From an uncultured Desulfobacca sp. (lineage in GTDB: Bacteria > Desulfobacterota > Desulfobaccia > Desulfobaccales > Desulfobaccaceae), in the NCBI GenBank assembly GCA_937958145.1, contig CALGOE010000101.1:1-14241 (forward strand): a stretch of 14,241 nucleotides of DNA. Reading direction: 5' to 3'. Of this stretch, positions 1 to 6,654 are shown piece by piece. How positions within the stretch are numbered: position 1 is the stretch's first letter; each line of letters opens with the position of its first letter. A model generated the notes under the pieces. It was not told the DNA's origin. It saw only the letters and a list, made by a program, of their open reading frames with translations, and made no database searches. The translations under genes and the position numbers were made by a program.

Positions 1-420
1 CGCAAAAATATCCCGGCCATGAAAGGTGGCGGAAACCTGGGGCAAAAAATAGCGAAAATTTTCCAAGCTGACGATAATTTTTGGTTTTTCTTGTGAAAAA
101 ACCAATGAGAAAAGGCCGTTGTCAGGACCTAAAAACAGGTGCTCACCCACCGCCGCGGCCAGACCCCGTCGGCCTGAGCCCACCCCCGGATCCACCACGG
201 CCAGATGAATGGTGCCCGGCGGGAAATACCGCCAGGCTGACTGCAGGATGAGGGCCCCAAAAACAATATTGTGGGCCGGCACCCCGTGGCTGAGATCCAC
301 CAGCCGCACCCAAGGATTAATGCTCAGGATGACCCCCTTCATGATCCCGGCATAGGCGTCCTCATAACCGAAGTCGGTCAAGAGGGTAATGACGGCCGGG
401 CGCTGGGGACGGGTGGCCAT
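1..420 (-). CDS. SAM hydroxide adenosyltransferase (DUF62 / SAM_HAT family), partial
   Basis: This is the N-terminal 140 residues of a gene that runs off the left edge; the ATG is at 420-418. The family cleaves S-adenosylmethionine with water or hydroxide to adenosine and methionine, and related members are SAM-dependent halogenases. Visible family motifs are TDFGYEDAY (residues 15-23), the VDLSHGVPAHN segment (41-51), VVDPGVGS (75-82), GPDNGL (98-103) and FHGRDIFA (133-140), all in the expected order for the SAM_HAT N-terminal domain. The C-terminal beta-barrel lies outside the window, so I cannot tell hydrolase from halogenase by the C-terminal residues; hydrolase is by far the commoner type. 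The start follows the stop of the upstream Cys/His-rich gene by 3 nt, in the same frame, so the two are almost certainly co-transcribed. No good Shine-Dalgarno is visible, which suggests translational coupling. Confidence 0.93.
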   Translation of the reverse strand, partial: MATRPQRPAVITLLTDFGYEDAYAGIMKGVILSINPWVRLVDLSHGVPAHNIVFGALILQSAWRYFPPGTIHLAVVDPGVGSGRRGLAAAVGEHLFLGPDNGLFSLVFSQEKPKIIVSLENFRYFLPQVSATFHGRDIFA

Positions 421-423
421 GGC

Positions 424-819
424 CTAATGGGAAGTCGTGGCCAGATGCCGGGAGACCTCCTCCCGGATGCGCTCCACCGGCAACGAGCCGGCAAACCGGC
501 CCTGGCCGTTGATGTAGACCAGAGGGGGCGGATACGTCAGGGAACACAACAACTTGGTCTGGGGCAGCTTGGGACCCCGGGGGTCTTTCAGGACGTTGAT
601 GTATTCCACCGCCACCTTGCCGGGGAATTCCCGTTCCAAGGTCATGGCCAAGGCCCTGGCCTGGAACTCCAGACTGACCCGCGCCAGGGGGTCGCCATGG
701 TCATGGCCGGCATGATCGTGCCCATGGCCGCCGCAACCGCAGCCACAACCGGAGCCGCTCGTGGTGGCCAACGTCGGGGCGTCGTAAATGACGATTTCAA
801 CTCTGTTTTCGCTCGTCAT
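424..819 (-). CDS. Small thioredoxin-like protein with Cys/His-rich metal-binding insertion
   Basis: A 131-residue protein. I chose the ATG at 819-817 because AGAGG lies about 10 nt upstream; an earlier in-frame ATG at 924 would add 35 residues reading through the promoter region. The N-terminus (VEIVIYDAP, 7-15) looks like a first beta strand. It is followed by CGCGCGG (25-31) and HGHDHAGHDHG (32-42), then helix, strand (VAVEYINV, 69-76) and YPPPLVYINGQGRFAG (96-111). That last segment resembles the cis-Pro/strand region of YuzD-like thioredoxin-fold proteins (PLVVINGE-type). Cys25, 27, 29 and 92 and five His residues are candidate ligands for a soft or borderline metal. The insertion sits where a CxxC motif would normally be. 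It is presumably cytoplasmic, as no signal peptide is seen. The fold assignment is inference; the function (metal storage, metal delivery or redox) is unknown. It is 3 nt upstream of the SAM hydroxide adenosyltransferase gene. Confidence 0.8.
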   Translation of the reverse strand: MTSENRVEIVIYDAPTLATTSGSGCGCGCGGHGHDHAGHDHGDPLARVSLEFQARALAMTLEREFPGKVAVEYINVLKDPRGPKLPQTKLLCSLTYPPPLVYINGQGRFAGSLPVERIREEVSRHLATTSH

Positions 820-1021
820 AAGCAATGAACCTCTGTTGCCTCTGGGGATGCCTCGAGGATACTTTTTATTATAATAAAGCAGATCTAATGATTCGCCAAG
901 GGGGGAGGATGTGCCAGGATTCACAAAATTCTCTTTCCCTCTTGTGTTTTACTGATGGCTTTGGTTAAAATGTTAATTCTGACAAAATAAGATTATCTTA
1001 CTGAGGAACGGGGGGACCTGC
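820..1021. other. Divergent intergenic promoter region
   Basis: A 202-bp AT-richer spacer between the minus-strand Trx-like gene and the plus-strand EF-G-like gene. It holds the minus-strand promoter candidate above. On the plus strand TTAAAA (965-970) and TAAGAT (988-993), 17 nt apart, are a weak promoter candidate for the GTPase gene. A G-rich Shine-Dalgarno run lies about 6 nt before ATG 1022. I see no operator-like palindrome. Confidence 0.5.
868..899 (-). promoter_or_regulatory. Putative sigma70 promoter for the Trx-like/SAM_HAT operon
   Basis: On the minus strand TTGGCG (899-894) is followed after 17 nt by TATTAT (876-871), with an overlapping TATAAT at 873-868. It lies about 50 nt upstream of the chosen ATG at 819, inside the divergent intergenic region. 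This is a match by eye only. Confidence 0.4.
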
Positions 1022-3100
1022 ATGGCTGGAAAACTTGATCATCTCCGCAATGTGGCACTCATCGGCCACAGCGGCGCAGGCAAAACCTCGGTGGCAGAAG
1101 CCATGCTTTTTGCAGCGAAAGCCACCTCCAGGTTGGGCAAAGTGGATGACGGCAGTTCGATCTTGGATTTTGAGGCCGAAGAGATTAAACGCCACATTTC
1201 CATTTCTGCAGCCTGTCACCACTTTGATTGGAAGAAGCATGCCGTCCATTTTGTGGATACGCCGGGTGATGACAACTTTCTGGCCGAAACGCGGGCGGCC
1301 CTCCAGGTCGCCGATAGTGCCTTGGTCATCGTCGATGCCGTCGACGGTGTCAAGGTGGGGACCGAAAAAGTCTGGGGCACCGCCGATAAGTATAACCTGC
1401 CGCGTTTACTCTTTATCAATAAAATGGAACGGGAGCGGGCTAACTTCGAAAAAGTGGTCCAGGAGATCAGGGATATCCTCAAAGCCAAGCCGGTGTTGTT
1501 GCAACTCCCCATCGGTCGGGAGGCCGAATTTAAGGGCATCATCGACCTGGTAGCCTTCAAAGCCTACACCTTCGATGCCAGTGGCAAAGCCGCCGAAACG
1601 GCCATCCCGGCTGACTTGAAGGAAGAGGCCGAAGCCCAGCGCAGCGAGCTCTTGAATTTTGCCGCCGAATCAGACGATGAGCTCATCGAGAAATTCCTGG
1701 AGGAAGGGCAGTTAACTCCTGAAGAAATCCTGCAAGGACTCCGGCAGGGAACCCTGGCCGGCAATTTTGTCCCGGTTCTGTGCGGCGCCGCCTCCCAAAT
1801 GGCCGGCATTTCTCTCCTCCTGGATGCCGTGAACGCCTTTTTGCCCTCGCCCAGCGATCGCGGCGCCGTGGTGGGCATCAATCCCAAGACCAAGGCCGAA
1901 GTCAGTCTGCCGCCCGATCCAGACGGGCCTTTCTGTGCCTATGTCTTTAAAACGGTGGCCGATCCTTACGCCGGCCGCCTCACCATCTTCCGGATTTATA
2001 GCGGCACCCTGAAATCCGATTCCTCTTTTTATAACGCCAATAAAGAGACCATGGAGCGCTTCGGGCAACTCTTCCTGCCCGAGGGCAAGGGGCAAAAGTC
2101 TGTGGAAGCGGCCGGACCGGGCGTTTTTGCCGCGGTGGCGAAACTGAAAGAGACGGTCACCGGCGAGACCCTCTGCGAGGAGGCCAACCCCATTCTCCTG
2201 CCGGTGCCCGAGCCTCCCAAGACCACGGTCACCTTTGCCGTGGAACCCAAGAGCCGGGGCGATGAAGACAAGGTCTATTCCTCCATCGCCCGCCTCATCG
2301 AGGAAGATCCGTCCCTGAAGCTGGCCCGCAACGCCGAGACCAAAGAAATTCTCCTCTCCGGTATGGGCCAGGTCCACATCGAAGCCACGGTGGAGAAGCT
2401 CAAGCGCAAGTTCGGGGTGGAAGTCAACCTCAAGACCCCCAAGATCCCCTATCGCGAGACCATCAAAGGCCGCACCAAGGTCCAGGGCAAATATAAGCGG
2501 CAGTCCGGCGGTCGGGGCCAATTCGGCGATACCTGGCTGGAGATCGAACCTCTCCCCCGGGGCGGTGGCTTTGAGTTCGTCGATAAAATCGTCGGCGGCG
2601 TCATCCCCAAACAATACATCCCAGCCGTGGAAAAGGGTATTGTGGAGGCCATGCAGGAAGGCGAACTGGCCGGCTGCCCGGTGGTGGATGTCAAGGTCAC
2701 CCTGTATGACGGCTCCTTCCATGAAGTGGATTCTTCGGAAATGGCCTTCAAAATCGCCGGCTCCATGGGCTTTAAAAAAGGTTTCCTGGCCTGCCAGCCC
2801 ACCCTGCTGGAACCGATCATGCTCCTGACCGTTACCGTCCCCGAAGAGTTCATGGGGGACATCATCGGTGATCTCAACGGTCGTCGGGGCCGGGTTCTGG
2901 GCGTGGATGCCGAGGGCAATCTGCAGATCATCAAGGCCAATGTCCCCTTGGCCGAAGTACAGCATTATCAACCTGATCTCACCTCCAAGACCGGCGGCCG
3001 CGGCACCTTTGAGATGGAATTCTCCCATTATGAAGAGGTCCCCCCGGCCCTGGCCGAAAAGGTCATTGCCCAATTGAAGGCGGAGAGGGAAAAAGAGTAG
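1022..3100 (+). CDS. Elongation factor G-like translational GTPase (EF-G paralogue)
   Basis: A 692-residue protein of full EF-G length. It has a P-loop GHSGAGKT (15-22), a G3 motif DTPGDDNF (79-86) and G4 NKME (133-136). A domain II follows, then domains III-V with SGGRGQFGDTWLEIEPL and the domain IV tip region HEVDSSEMAFKIAGSMGFKKG. Canonical EF-G would be expected to read RGITI at switch I and DTPGHVDF at G3. Here switch I reads RHISI (57-61) and the His that positions the hydrolytic water is replaced by Asp83. This, together with the P-loop type, places it in the EF-G-like/EF-G2 group rather than the essential FusA, so I give no gene symbol. EF-G-like paralogues are ribosome-binding GTPases of poorly defined role. 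The ATG has a G-rich SD about 6 nt upstream. It is monocistronic or weakly linked to the MOSC gene 48 nt downstream. Confidence 0.92.
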   Translation: MAGKLDHLRNVALIGHSGAGKTSVAEAMLFAAKATSRLGKVDDGSSILDFEAEEIKRHISISAACHHFDWKKHAVHFVDTPGDDNFLAETRAALQVADSALVIVDAVDGVKVGTEKVWGTADKYNLPRLLFINKMERERANFEKVVQEIRDILKAKPVLLQLPIGREAEFKGIIDLVAFKAYTFDASGKAAETAIPADLKEEAEAQRSELLNFAAESDDELIEKFLEEGQLTPEEILQGLRQGTLAGNFVPVLCGAASQMAGISLLLDAVNAFLPSPSDRGAVVGINPKTKAEVSLPPDPDGPFCAYVFKTVADPYAGRLTIFRIYSGTLKSDSSFYNANKETMERFGQLFLPEGKGQKSVEAAGPGVFAAVAKLKETVTGETLCEEANPILLPVPEPPKTTVTFAVEPKSRGDEDKVYSSIARLIEEDPSLKLARNAETKEILLSGMGQVHIEATVEKLKRKFGVEVNLKTPKIPYRETIKGRTKVQGKYKRQSGGRGQFGDTWLEIEPLPRGGGFEFVDKIVGGVIPKQYIPAVEKGIVEAMQEGELAGCPVVDVKVTLYDGSFHEVDSSEMAFKIAGSMGFKKGFLACQPTLLEPIMLLTVTVPEEFMGDIIGDLNGRRGRVLGVDAEGNLQIIKANVPLAEVQHYQPDLTSKTGGRGTFEMEFSHYEEVPPALAEKVIAQLKAEREKE

Positions 3101-3148
3101 CAACGCGGCCAGGGGGCAGTGGCCAGGACATTTTTCTCCTATTAAAAA

Positions 3149-3640
3149 ATGATAACCAAACCCAAGATCGGCTTATCCCAGGGCCGGGTGGTAGCCGTTT
3201 CCATCAGTGCCACCACCGGGGTGAAAAAGGCAAACGTTTCCCAGGCCATGGTCCTGGAGAACCATGGCTTGGAGGGCGACGCCCACGCCGGTGACTGGCA
3301 TCGGCAGGTCAGTCTGCTGGCCATAGAGAGCATTGAAAAAATGCGGCGGCAGGGGCTTGATCTGCACCCTGGTGATTTTGCCGAAAATATCACCACCCAA
3401 GGTCTGGATATCCCTCACCTGCCGGTGGGCACCCGCCTGCGCCTTGGCCACCGCGTCGAACAGGAAGTGACCCAGATCGGCAAGGCCTGTCATCATGGCT
3501 GTGCCATCAAACAGGCGGTGGGCGATTGCGTCATGCCCCGGGAGGGGATTTTTGCCCGGGTGCTGCGGGGCGGGACGGTCCGGCCCCATGATCCCATCGA
3601 GGTGATTCATGTTCCGAGTGGGCCTTCTGACCTGCAGTGA
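3149..3640 (+). CDS. MOSC domain-containing protein
   Basis: A 163-residue stand-alone MOSC domain (molybdenum cofactor sulfurase C-terminal fold), a family that binds sulfur- or Moco-type ligands. The segments GRVVAVSIS (12-20), VLENHGLEGDAHAGDWHRQVSLLA and GDFAENITTQGL are typical. The family Cys-bearing segment GKACHHGCAI is followed by GDCVMPREGIFARVLRGG. ATG 3149 is the first possible start, since an in-frame TAA lies at 3143-3145. It has no Shine-Dalgarno; upstream is T-rich then A-rich sequence. The 3' end overlaps the next gene by 32 nt in another frame. In related bacteria MOSC and MogA domains occur adjacent or fused, so a joint role in molybdenum or tungsten cofactor handling is likely. 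The exact substrate is unknown. Confidence 0.93.
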   Translation: MITKPKIGLSQGRVVAVSISATTGVKKANVSQAMVLENHGLEGDAHAGDWHRQVSLLAIESIEKMRRQGLDLHPGDFAENITTQGLDIPHLPVGTRLRLGHRVEQEVTQIGKACHHGCAIKQAVGDCVMPREGIFARVLRGGTVRPHDPIEVIHVPSGPSDLQ

Positions 3641-4097
3641 CCGGGGGGCCGCAGGAGAACGGGAAGATACCAGCGCTGCGGCTATTCGGGAGATGCTGCC
3701 CGCCGGCTTTCAGGTCGCCCGGTATCAATTGGTACCGGACCAACAGGAAGCCATCAGCGCCGTTTTGGTGGCCTGGTGTGATGAGGACGGTCTGGATCTG
3801 ATCCTGACCACCGGCGGCACCGGTCTGACCCCAAGGGATGTCACGCCGGAAGCAACTATGGCGGTGCTGGAGCGGCCTATCCCCGGTCTGGCCGAAGCGA
3901 TGCGGGCGGCCGGTCTGGCCAAAACACCCCATGCCATGCTCTCCCGGGCCGTTGCCGGGGTTCGCCGCCGGACCCTGATCATCAATCTCCCGGGGAGCCC
4001 GAAGGCGGTGCGGGAAAATCTGGCCGTCGTCCTGCCGGCCCTACCGCATGCCTTGGAAAAGATCCAGGGTTCCACCCAGGAATGCGGCGCACCCTAG
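3609..4097 (+). CDS. MogA/MoaB-type molybdopterin adenylyltransferase
   Basis: A 162-residue single-domain MoCF_biosynth protein. The family binds molybdopterin and, in the MogA type, adenylylates it before molybdate insertion. Visible motifs are LTCSDRG (7-13), ILTTGGTGLTPRDVTPEA (65-82), LSRAVAG (111-117) and INLPGSPKA (125-133). ATG 3609 is preceded by GAGG (3599-3602) with a 6-nt spacer, located inside the MOSC coding region, which supports a real overlapping start and translational coupling. I cannot tell MogA from MoaB function by reading alone, so no symbol is given. With the upstream MOSC gene it forms a two-gene cofactor unit. Confidence 0.93.
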   Translation: MFRVGLLTCSDRGAAGEREDTSAAAIREMLPAGFQVARYQLVPDQQEAISAVLVAWCDEDGLDLILTTGGTGLTPRDVTPEATMAVLERPIPGLAEAMRAAGLAKTPHAMLSRAVAGVRRRTLIINLPGSPKAVRENLAVVLPALPHALEKIQGSTQECGAP

Positions 4098-4149
4098 TCA
4101 CTGACCGAAGCACGGATTCCTTTGGCGCAAATGTTACAACGACAAGACT

Positions 4150-4154
4150 GGAGG
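4150..4154 (+). promoter_or_regulatory. Ribosome binding site deciding the NfeD start
   Basis: GGAGG, 6 nt before ATG 4161. The in-frame upstream candidates TTG 4122 and ATG 4131 have no comparable site. Confidence 0.75.
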
Positions 4155-4160
4155 CCTGGT

Positions 4161-5462
4161 ATGGCCCGGTGGTGGGTGGGATGGTTACTGCTGGCCATCA
4201 TCATGGCTGGTGGTGCCCTTAATACGGCTGTTGCCGATGATCCTGGGGAGGTTTACGTTCTCACCGCCAGCGGTTCCATCAACCCCGGTATGGCCGAGTT
4301 TATCCTGGATGGCCTGGCAACTGCCGAGAAGGTTCGGGCCGAAGCACTTATTATTGAACTGGACACCCCCGGCGGTCTGGACACCTCCATGCGCCAGATC
4401 GCCCAAGGGATTATCAATGCCAAGGTGCCCGTGGTGGTGTTTGTCTCCCCCAAAGGGGCCCGGGCCGCTTCGGCGGGCTTGATCATCACCCTGGCCAGCC
4501 ACGTGGCCGCCATGGCGCCGGGGACCAATATCGGCGCGGCCCATCCCGTGGCCATCGGCACCCAAAAGATGGATAAGGAAATGGCCGCCAAGGTGGTGAA
4601 CGATATGGCCGCCTATGTCCGTTCCCTGGCCGCGGAACGGCAGCGCAACGCTGACTGGGCCGAAAAAGCGGTGCGCCAGAGTGTCTCCATCACGGCCACA
4701 GAGGCCCAAAAACTCCGGGTTGTGGAGATCTTGGCCGATGATCTCCTTGACCTGTTGAAAAAGCTTGATGGCCGGGTCATCCGTCTCAATCAGGAGAGCC
4801 GGACCTTGAAAACGGCCAACGCCACCGTGGTCTATTTCAGTGCCGGCTTGCGCCACCGGGTTCTGAAACGCCTGGCCGACCCCAACATCGCCATCATCCT
4901 CATGATGATCGGCTTGGCTGGACTCTATTTTGAACTGGCGCACCCCGGCGCCGTCCTGCCCGGGGTTCTGGGCGGCATCTGCCTCTTGTTGGCCTTTTAT
5001 GCTTTTCAGACATTGCCCGTCAACTTTATCGGCCTCATGCTGTTGGTCCTGGGTTTTATCTTTTTTCTCCTGGAAATCTATGTTACCAGCTATGGTCTTT
5101 TGTCCATTGCCGGTATCATTGCGCTGGCCCTGGGCGGCCTCATGCTCTATCGGGATCAGGGGTCGGGCATGGCCATTTCTTTGAGCGTCCTGTTGACAGT
5201 GATCGGCGCCATTTCACTGTTCTTTTTAGTAATCACCGGTCTGGCGGTGCGGGCCCAGATGCGCAAACCCTTGTCCGGCCGAGCCGGCTTGGTGGGTGAG
5301 CCGGGGGTGGCCTTAACCGACCTTAACCCCCACGGCAAAGTGTTGGTCCAGGGCACCTACTGGGATGCCCAGGCAACGGAATTCATCCCCAAAGATGCGC
5401 CGGTGGAGGTCGTCGAGATGCACGGCTTGCGTCTGGTTGTGCGGCGTTTAGCAAAATCCTGA
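4161..5462 (+). CDS. NfeD-family membrane serine protease (long form, ClpP-class)
   Basis: A 433-residue long-form NfeD. Domains in order: signal peptide (1-25, ending AVA), ClpP/SppA-like protease domain (about 28-215), five predicted membrane helices (about 242-360) and an NfeD OB-fold (about 374-433). The protease dyad is visible: Ser104 in GARAASAG and Lys144 in MAAKVVND, in the arrangement described for Pyrococcus PH1510, which cleaves the hydrophobic C-terminus of its stomatin partner. The substrate-binding segment LDTPGGLDTSMR is also present. The start is chosen at ATG 4161 for its GGAGG site; TTG 4122 or ATG 4131 would add 13 or 10 residues to the signal peptide. The slipin gene follows after 15 nt, the classic NfeD-slipin pair. 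The protease domain is expected outside the cytoplasmic membrane. Confidence 0.93.
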   Translation: MARWWVGWLLLAIIMAGGALNTAVADDPGEVYVLTASGSINPGMAEFILDGLATAEKVRAEALIIELDTPGGLDTSMRQIAQGIINAKVPVVVFVSPKGARAASAGLIITLASHVAAMAPGTNIGAAHPVAIGTQKMDKEMAAKVVNDMAAYVRSLAAERQRNADWAEKAVRQSVSITATEAQKLRVVEILADDLLDLLKKLDGRVIRLNQESRTLKTANATVVYFSAGLRHRVLKRLADPNIAIILMMIGLAGLYFELAHPGAVLPGVLGGICLLLAFYAFQTLPVNFIGLMLLVLGFIFFLLEIYVTSYGLLSIAGIIALALGGLMLYRDQGSGMAISLSVLLTVIGAISLFFLVITGLAVRAQMRKPLSGRAGLVGEPGVALTDLNPHGKVLVQGTYWDAQATEFIPKDAPVEVVEMHGLRLVVRRLAKS

Positions 5463-5477
5463 GCAAGGAGAGACAGT

Positions 5478-6242
5478 ATGGCCATTTCCCCTATTATTAT
5501 CCTGGTTCTGGTGGTTTTCTTCCTCTTCAGCGCCATCAAAATCCTCAACGAATATGAGCGGGGCGTCATTTTTCGACTGGGCCGGGCCCTGCCTGAGCCC
5601 AAAGGTCCCGGCGTCATCATCCTCATCCCCATCATTGATCAATTGCGCAAGGTGAACCTGCAGATCGTCACCTACGATGTCCCCATTCAGGACGTCATTA
5701 CTCAGGACAACGTCAGCGTCAAGGTGAACGCCGTGGTCTATTTCAAGGTCATGGATCCGGTCAAAGCGGTGATAGAAGTCCAGGACTTTTTCCAGGCCAC
5801 CGCCCTGTTGGCCCAAACCACCTTGCGGAGCGTCTGCGGCCAATCGGAGTTGGACGAACTTCTGTCCGCCCGGGAAAAGATCAATCTCAAACTGGCCGAA
5901 ATCCTGGACCAGCATACCGATCCCTGGGGGGTCAAAGTAACTCTGGTAGAGGTCAAGGCCATTGACCTGCCCATCGAAATGCAACGGGCCATGGCCCGGC
6001 AGGCGGAAGCCGAACGAGAGCGGCGGGCCAAAGTCATTGCCGCCGAAGGCGAATACCAGGCCGCCGCCAAACTGTCTGAAGCGGCCCATATTATGGCCCA
6101 GGAACCCATTACCCTGCAGTTGCGCTACCTGCAAACCTTGCGGGAAATCGCCGCGGAAAAGAATTCCACGACGTTGTTCCCCATCCCCATCGATTTGTTG
6201 ACGCCTTTTATGAAGCTTGCAGATAAAATAAAAAGCGAATAA
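5478..6242 (+). CDS. Slipin/stomatin-like SPFH-domain membrane protein
   Basis: A 254-residue stomatin-type SPFH protein. An N-terminal membrane segment (2-20) is followed by NEYERGVIFRLGRALPEPKGPGVIILIP (24-51), a near-canonical slipin start. Next come DVPIQDVITQDNVSVKVNAVVYFKV, the RSVCGQSELDELLSAREKIN segment, VKAIDLPIEMQRAMARQAEAERERRAKVIAAEGE and a C-terminal helical coiled-coil tail. Such proteins oligomerise on the membrane and scaffold quality-control or lipid microdomains. They are the partner and substrate of NfeD proteases. AAGGAG (5465-5470) lies 7 nt before the ATG and the NfeD stop is 15 nt upstream, so the two genes are one operon. Confidence 0.95.
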   Translation: MAISPIIILVLVVFFLFSAIKILNEYERGVIFRLGRALPEPKGPGVIILIPIIDQLRKVNLQIVTYDVPIQDVITQDNVSVKVNAVVYFKVMDPVKAVIEVQDFFQATALLAQTTLRSVCGQSELDELLSAREKINLKLAEILDQHTDPWGVKVTLVEVKAIDLPIEMQRAMARQAEAERERRAKVIAAEGEYQAAAKLSEAAHIMAQEPITLQLRYLQTLREIAAEKNSTTLFPIPIDLLTPFMKLADKIKSE

Positions 6243-6278
6243 AATTAACGCTCGATTTTACGCTTAGGTAGGATAACT

Positions 6279-6614
6279 ATGGGAAAAAAAGAGAAAAAAG
6301 AGAAAAAAGAGAAACCACTGGATCGCATGACCGCCAAGGAGCTCCGGGAGTATGCCCTCACCTTGGGCGAAATCGTCGGTGTCCATGGCATGAACAAAGA
6401 GGAGCTGATCGCCGCCATTAAAGAGATCAAGGGCATCAGCGATGAAGGCCCCAAAGCCGCAAAATCCGTCAATGTGCGGGAACTGAAAGAGAAAATCAAA
6501 GCGTTGCGGGTTCAGAAAGAAGAAGCGCGGAGTGCCGCCGCCGGCCGGAAGACTATTGATATCTTGCGCAAGCGGATAAATCGTTTAAAGAAACGGACCC
6601 GCAAGGCTGCTTAG
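6279..6614 (+). CDS. Small basic protein with Rho_N-like domain
   Basis: A 111-residue, highly charged protein. The N-terminus is a Lys/Glu run (KKEKKEKKEK) built from a short DNA repeat. Residues about 17-50 (MTAKELREYALTLGEIVGVHGMNKEELIAAIKEI in pattern) match the helix-extended-loop-helix of the Rho termination factor N-terminal domain (Rho_N). The C-terminal half (about 65-111) is a very basic helix rich in Lys and Arg. No ATPase domain of Rho is present. It could bind RNA or DNA; the role is unknown. AGGTAGGA precedes the ATG by about 5 nt. It lies 36 nt after slipin and 40 nt before the CNB fusion gene, on the same strand, so it probably belongs to the same transcript. Confidence 0.8.
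   Translation: MGKKEKKEKKEKPLDRMTAKELREYALTLGEIVGVHGMNKEELIAAIKEIKGISDEGPKAAKSVNVRELKEKIKALRVQKEEARSAAAGRKTIDILRKRINRLKKRTRKAA
6282..6313 (+). repeat. Short purine repeat inside the Rho_N-like gene
   Basis: Three near-perfect 9-nt units of the form GAAAAAAGA in tandem encode the KKEKKEKKEK stretch. The A6-A7 runs could be slippage-prone, though units of 9 nt preserve the reading frame. Confidence 0.7.
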
Positions 6615-6654
6615 AGCACTGGAGCACCATCAAGGTGGGAAGGGGACACCGTTT

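Noticed and set aside
271..828. 185-codon plus-strand open frame across the Trx-like and SAM_HAT genes
   Set aside because: It is antisense to two genes with real family motifs and its product is Gly/His/Gln-rich shadow sequence.
1712..3103. 463-codon minus-strand open frame opposite the EF-G-like gene
   Set aside because: It lies fully within the GTPase gene on the other strand and shows no domain; a shadow of third-position GC.
3107..3135. Possible terminator after the EF-G-like gene (GGCCA...TGGCC then a T5 run)
   Set aside because: The stem is only 5 bp with an 8-nt loop and the T-run starts 6 nt later; too weak to call.
4122..4160. Upstream TTG/ATG starts for the NfeD gene
   Set aside because: They lack a Shine-Dalgarno and only lengthen the signal peptide, while ATG 4161 has GGAGG at 6 nt.
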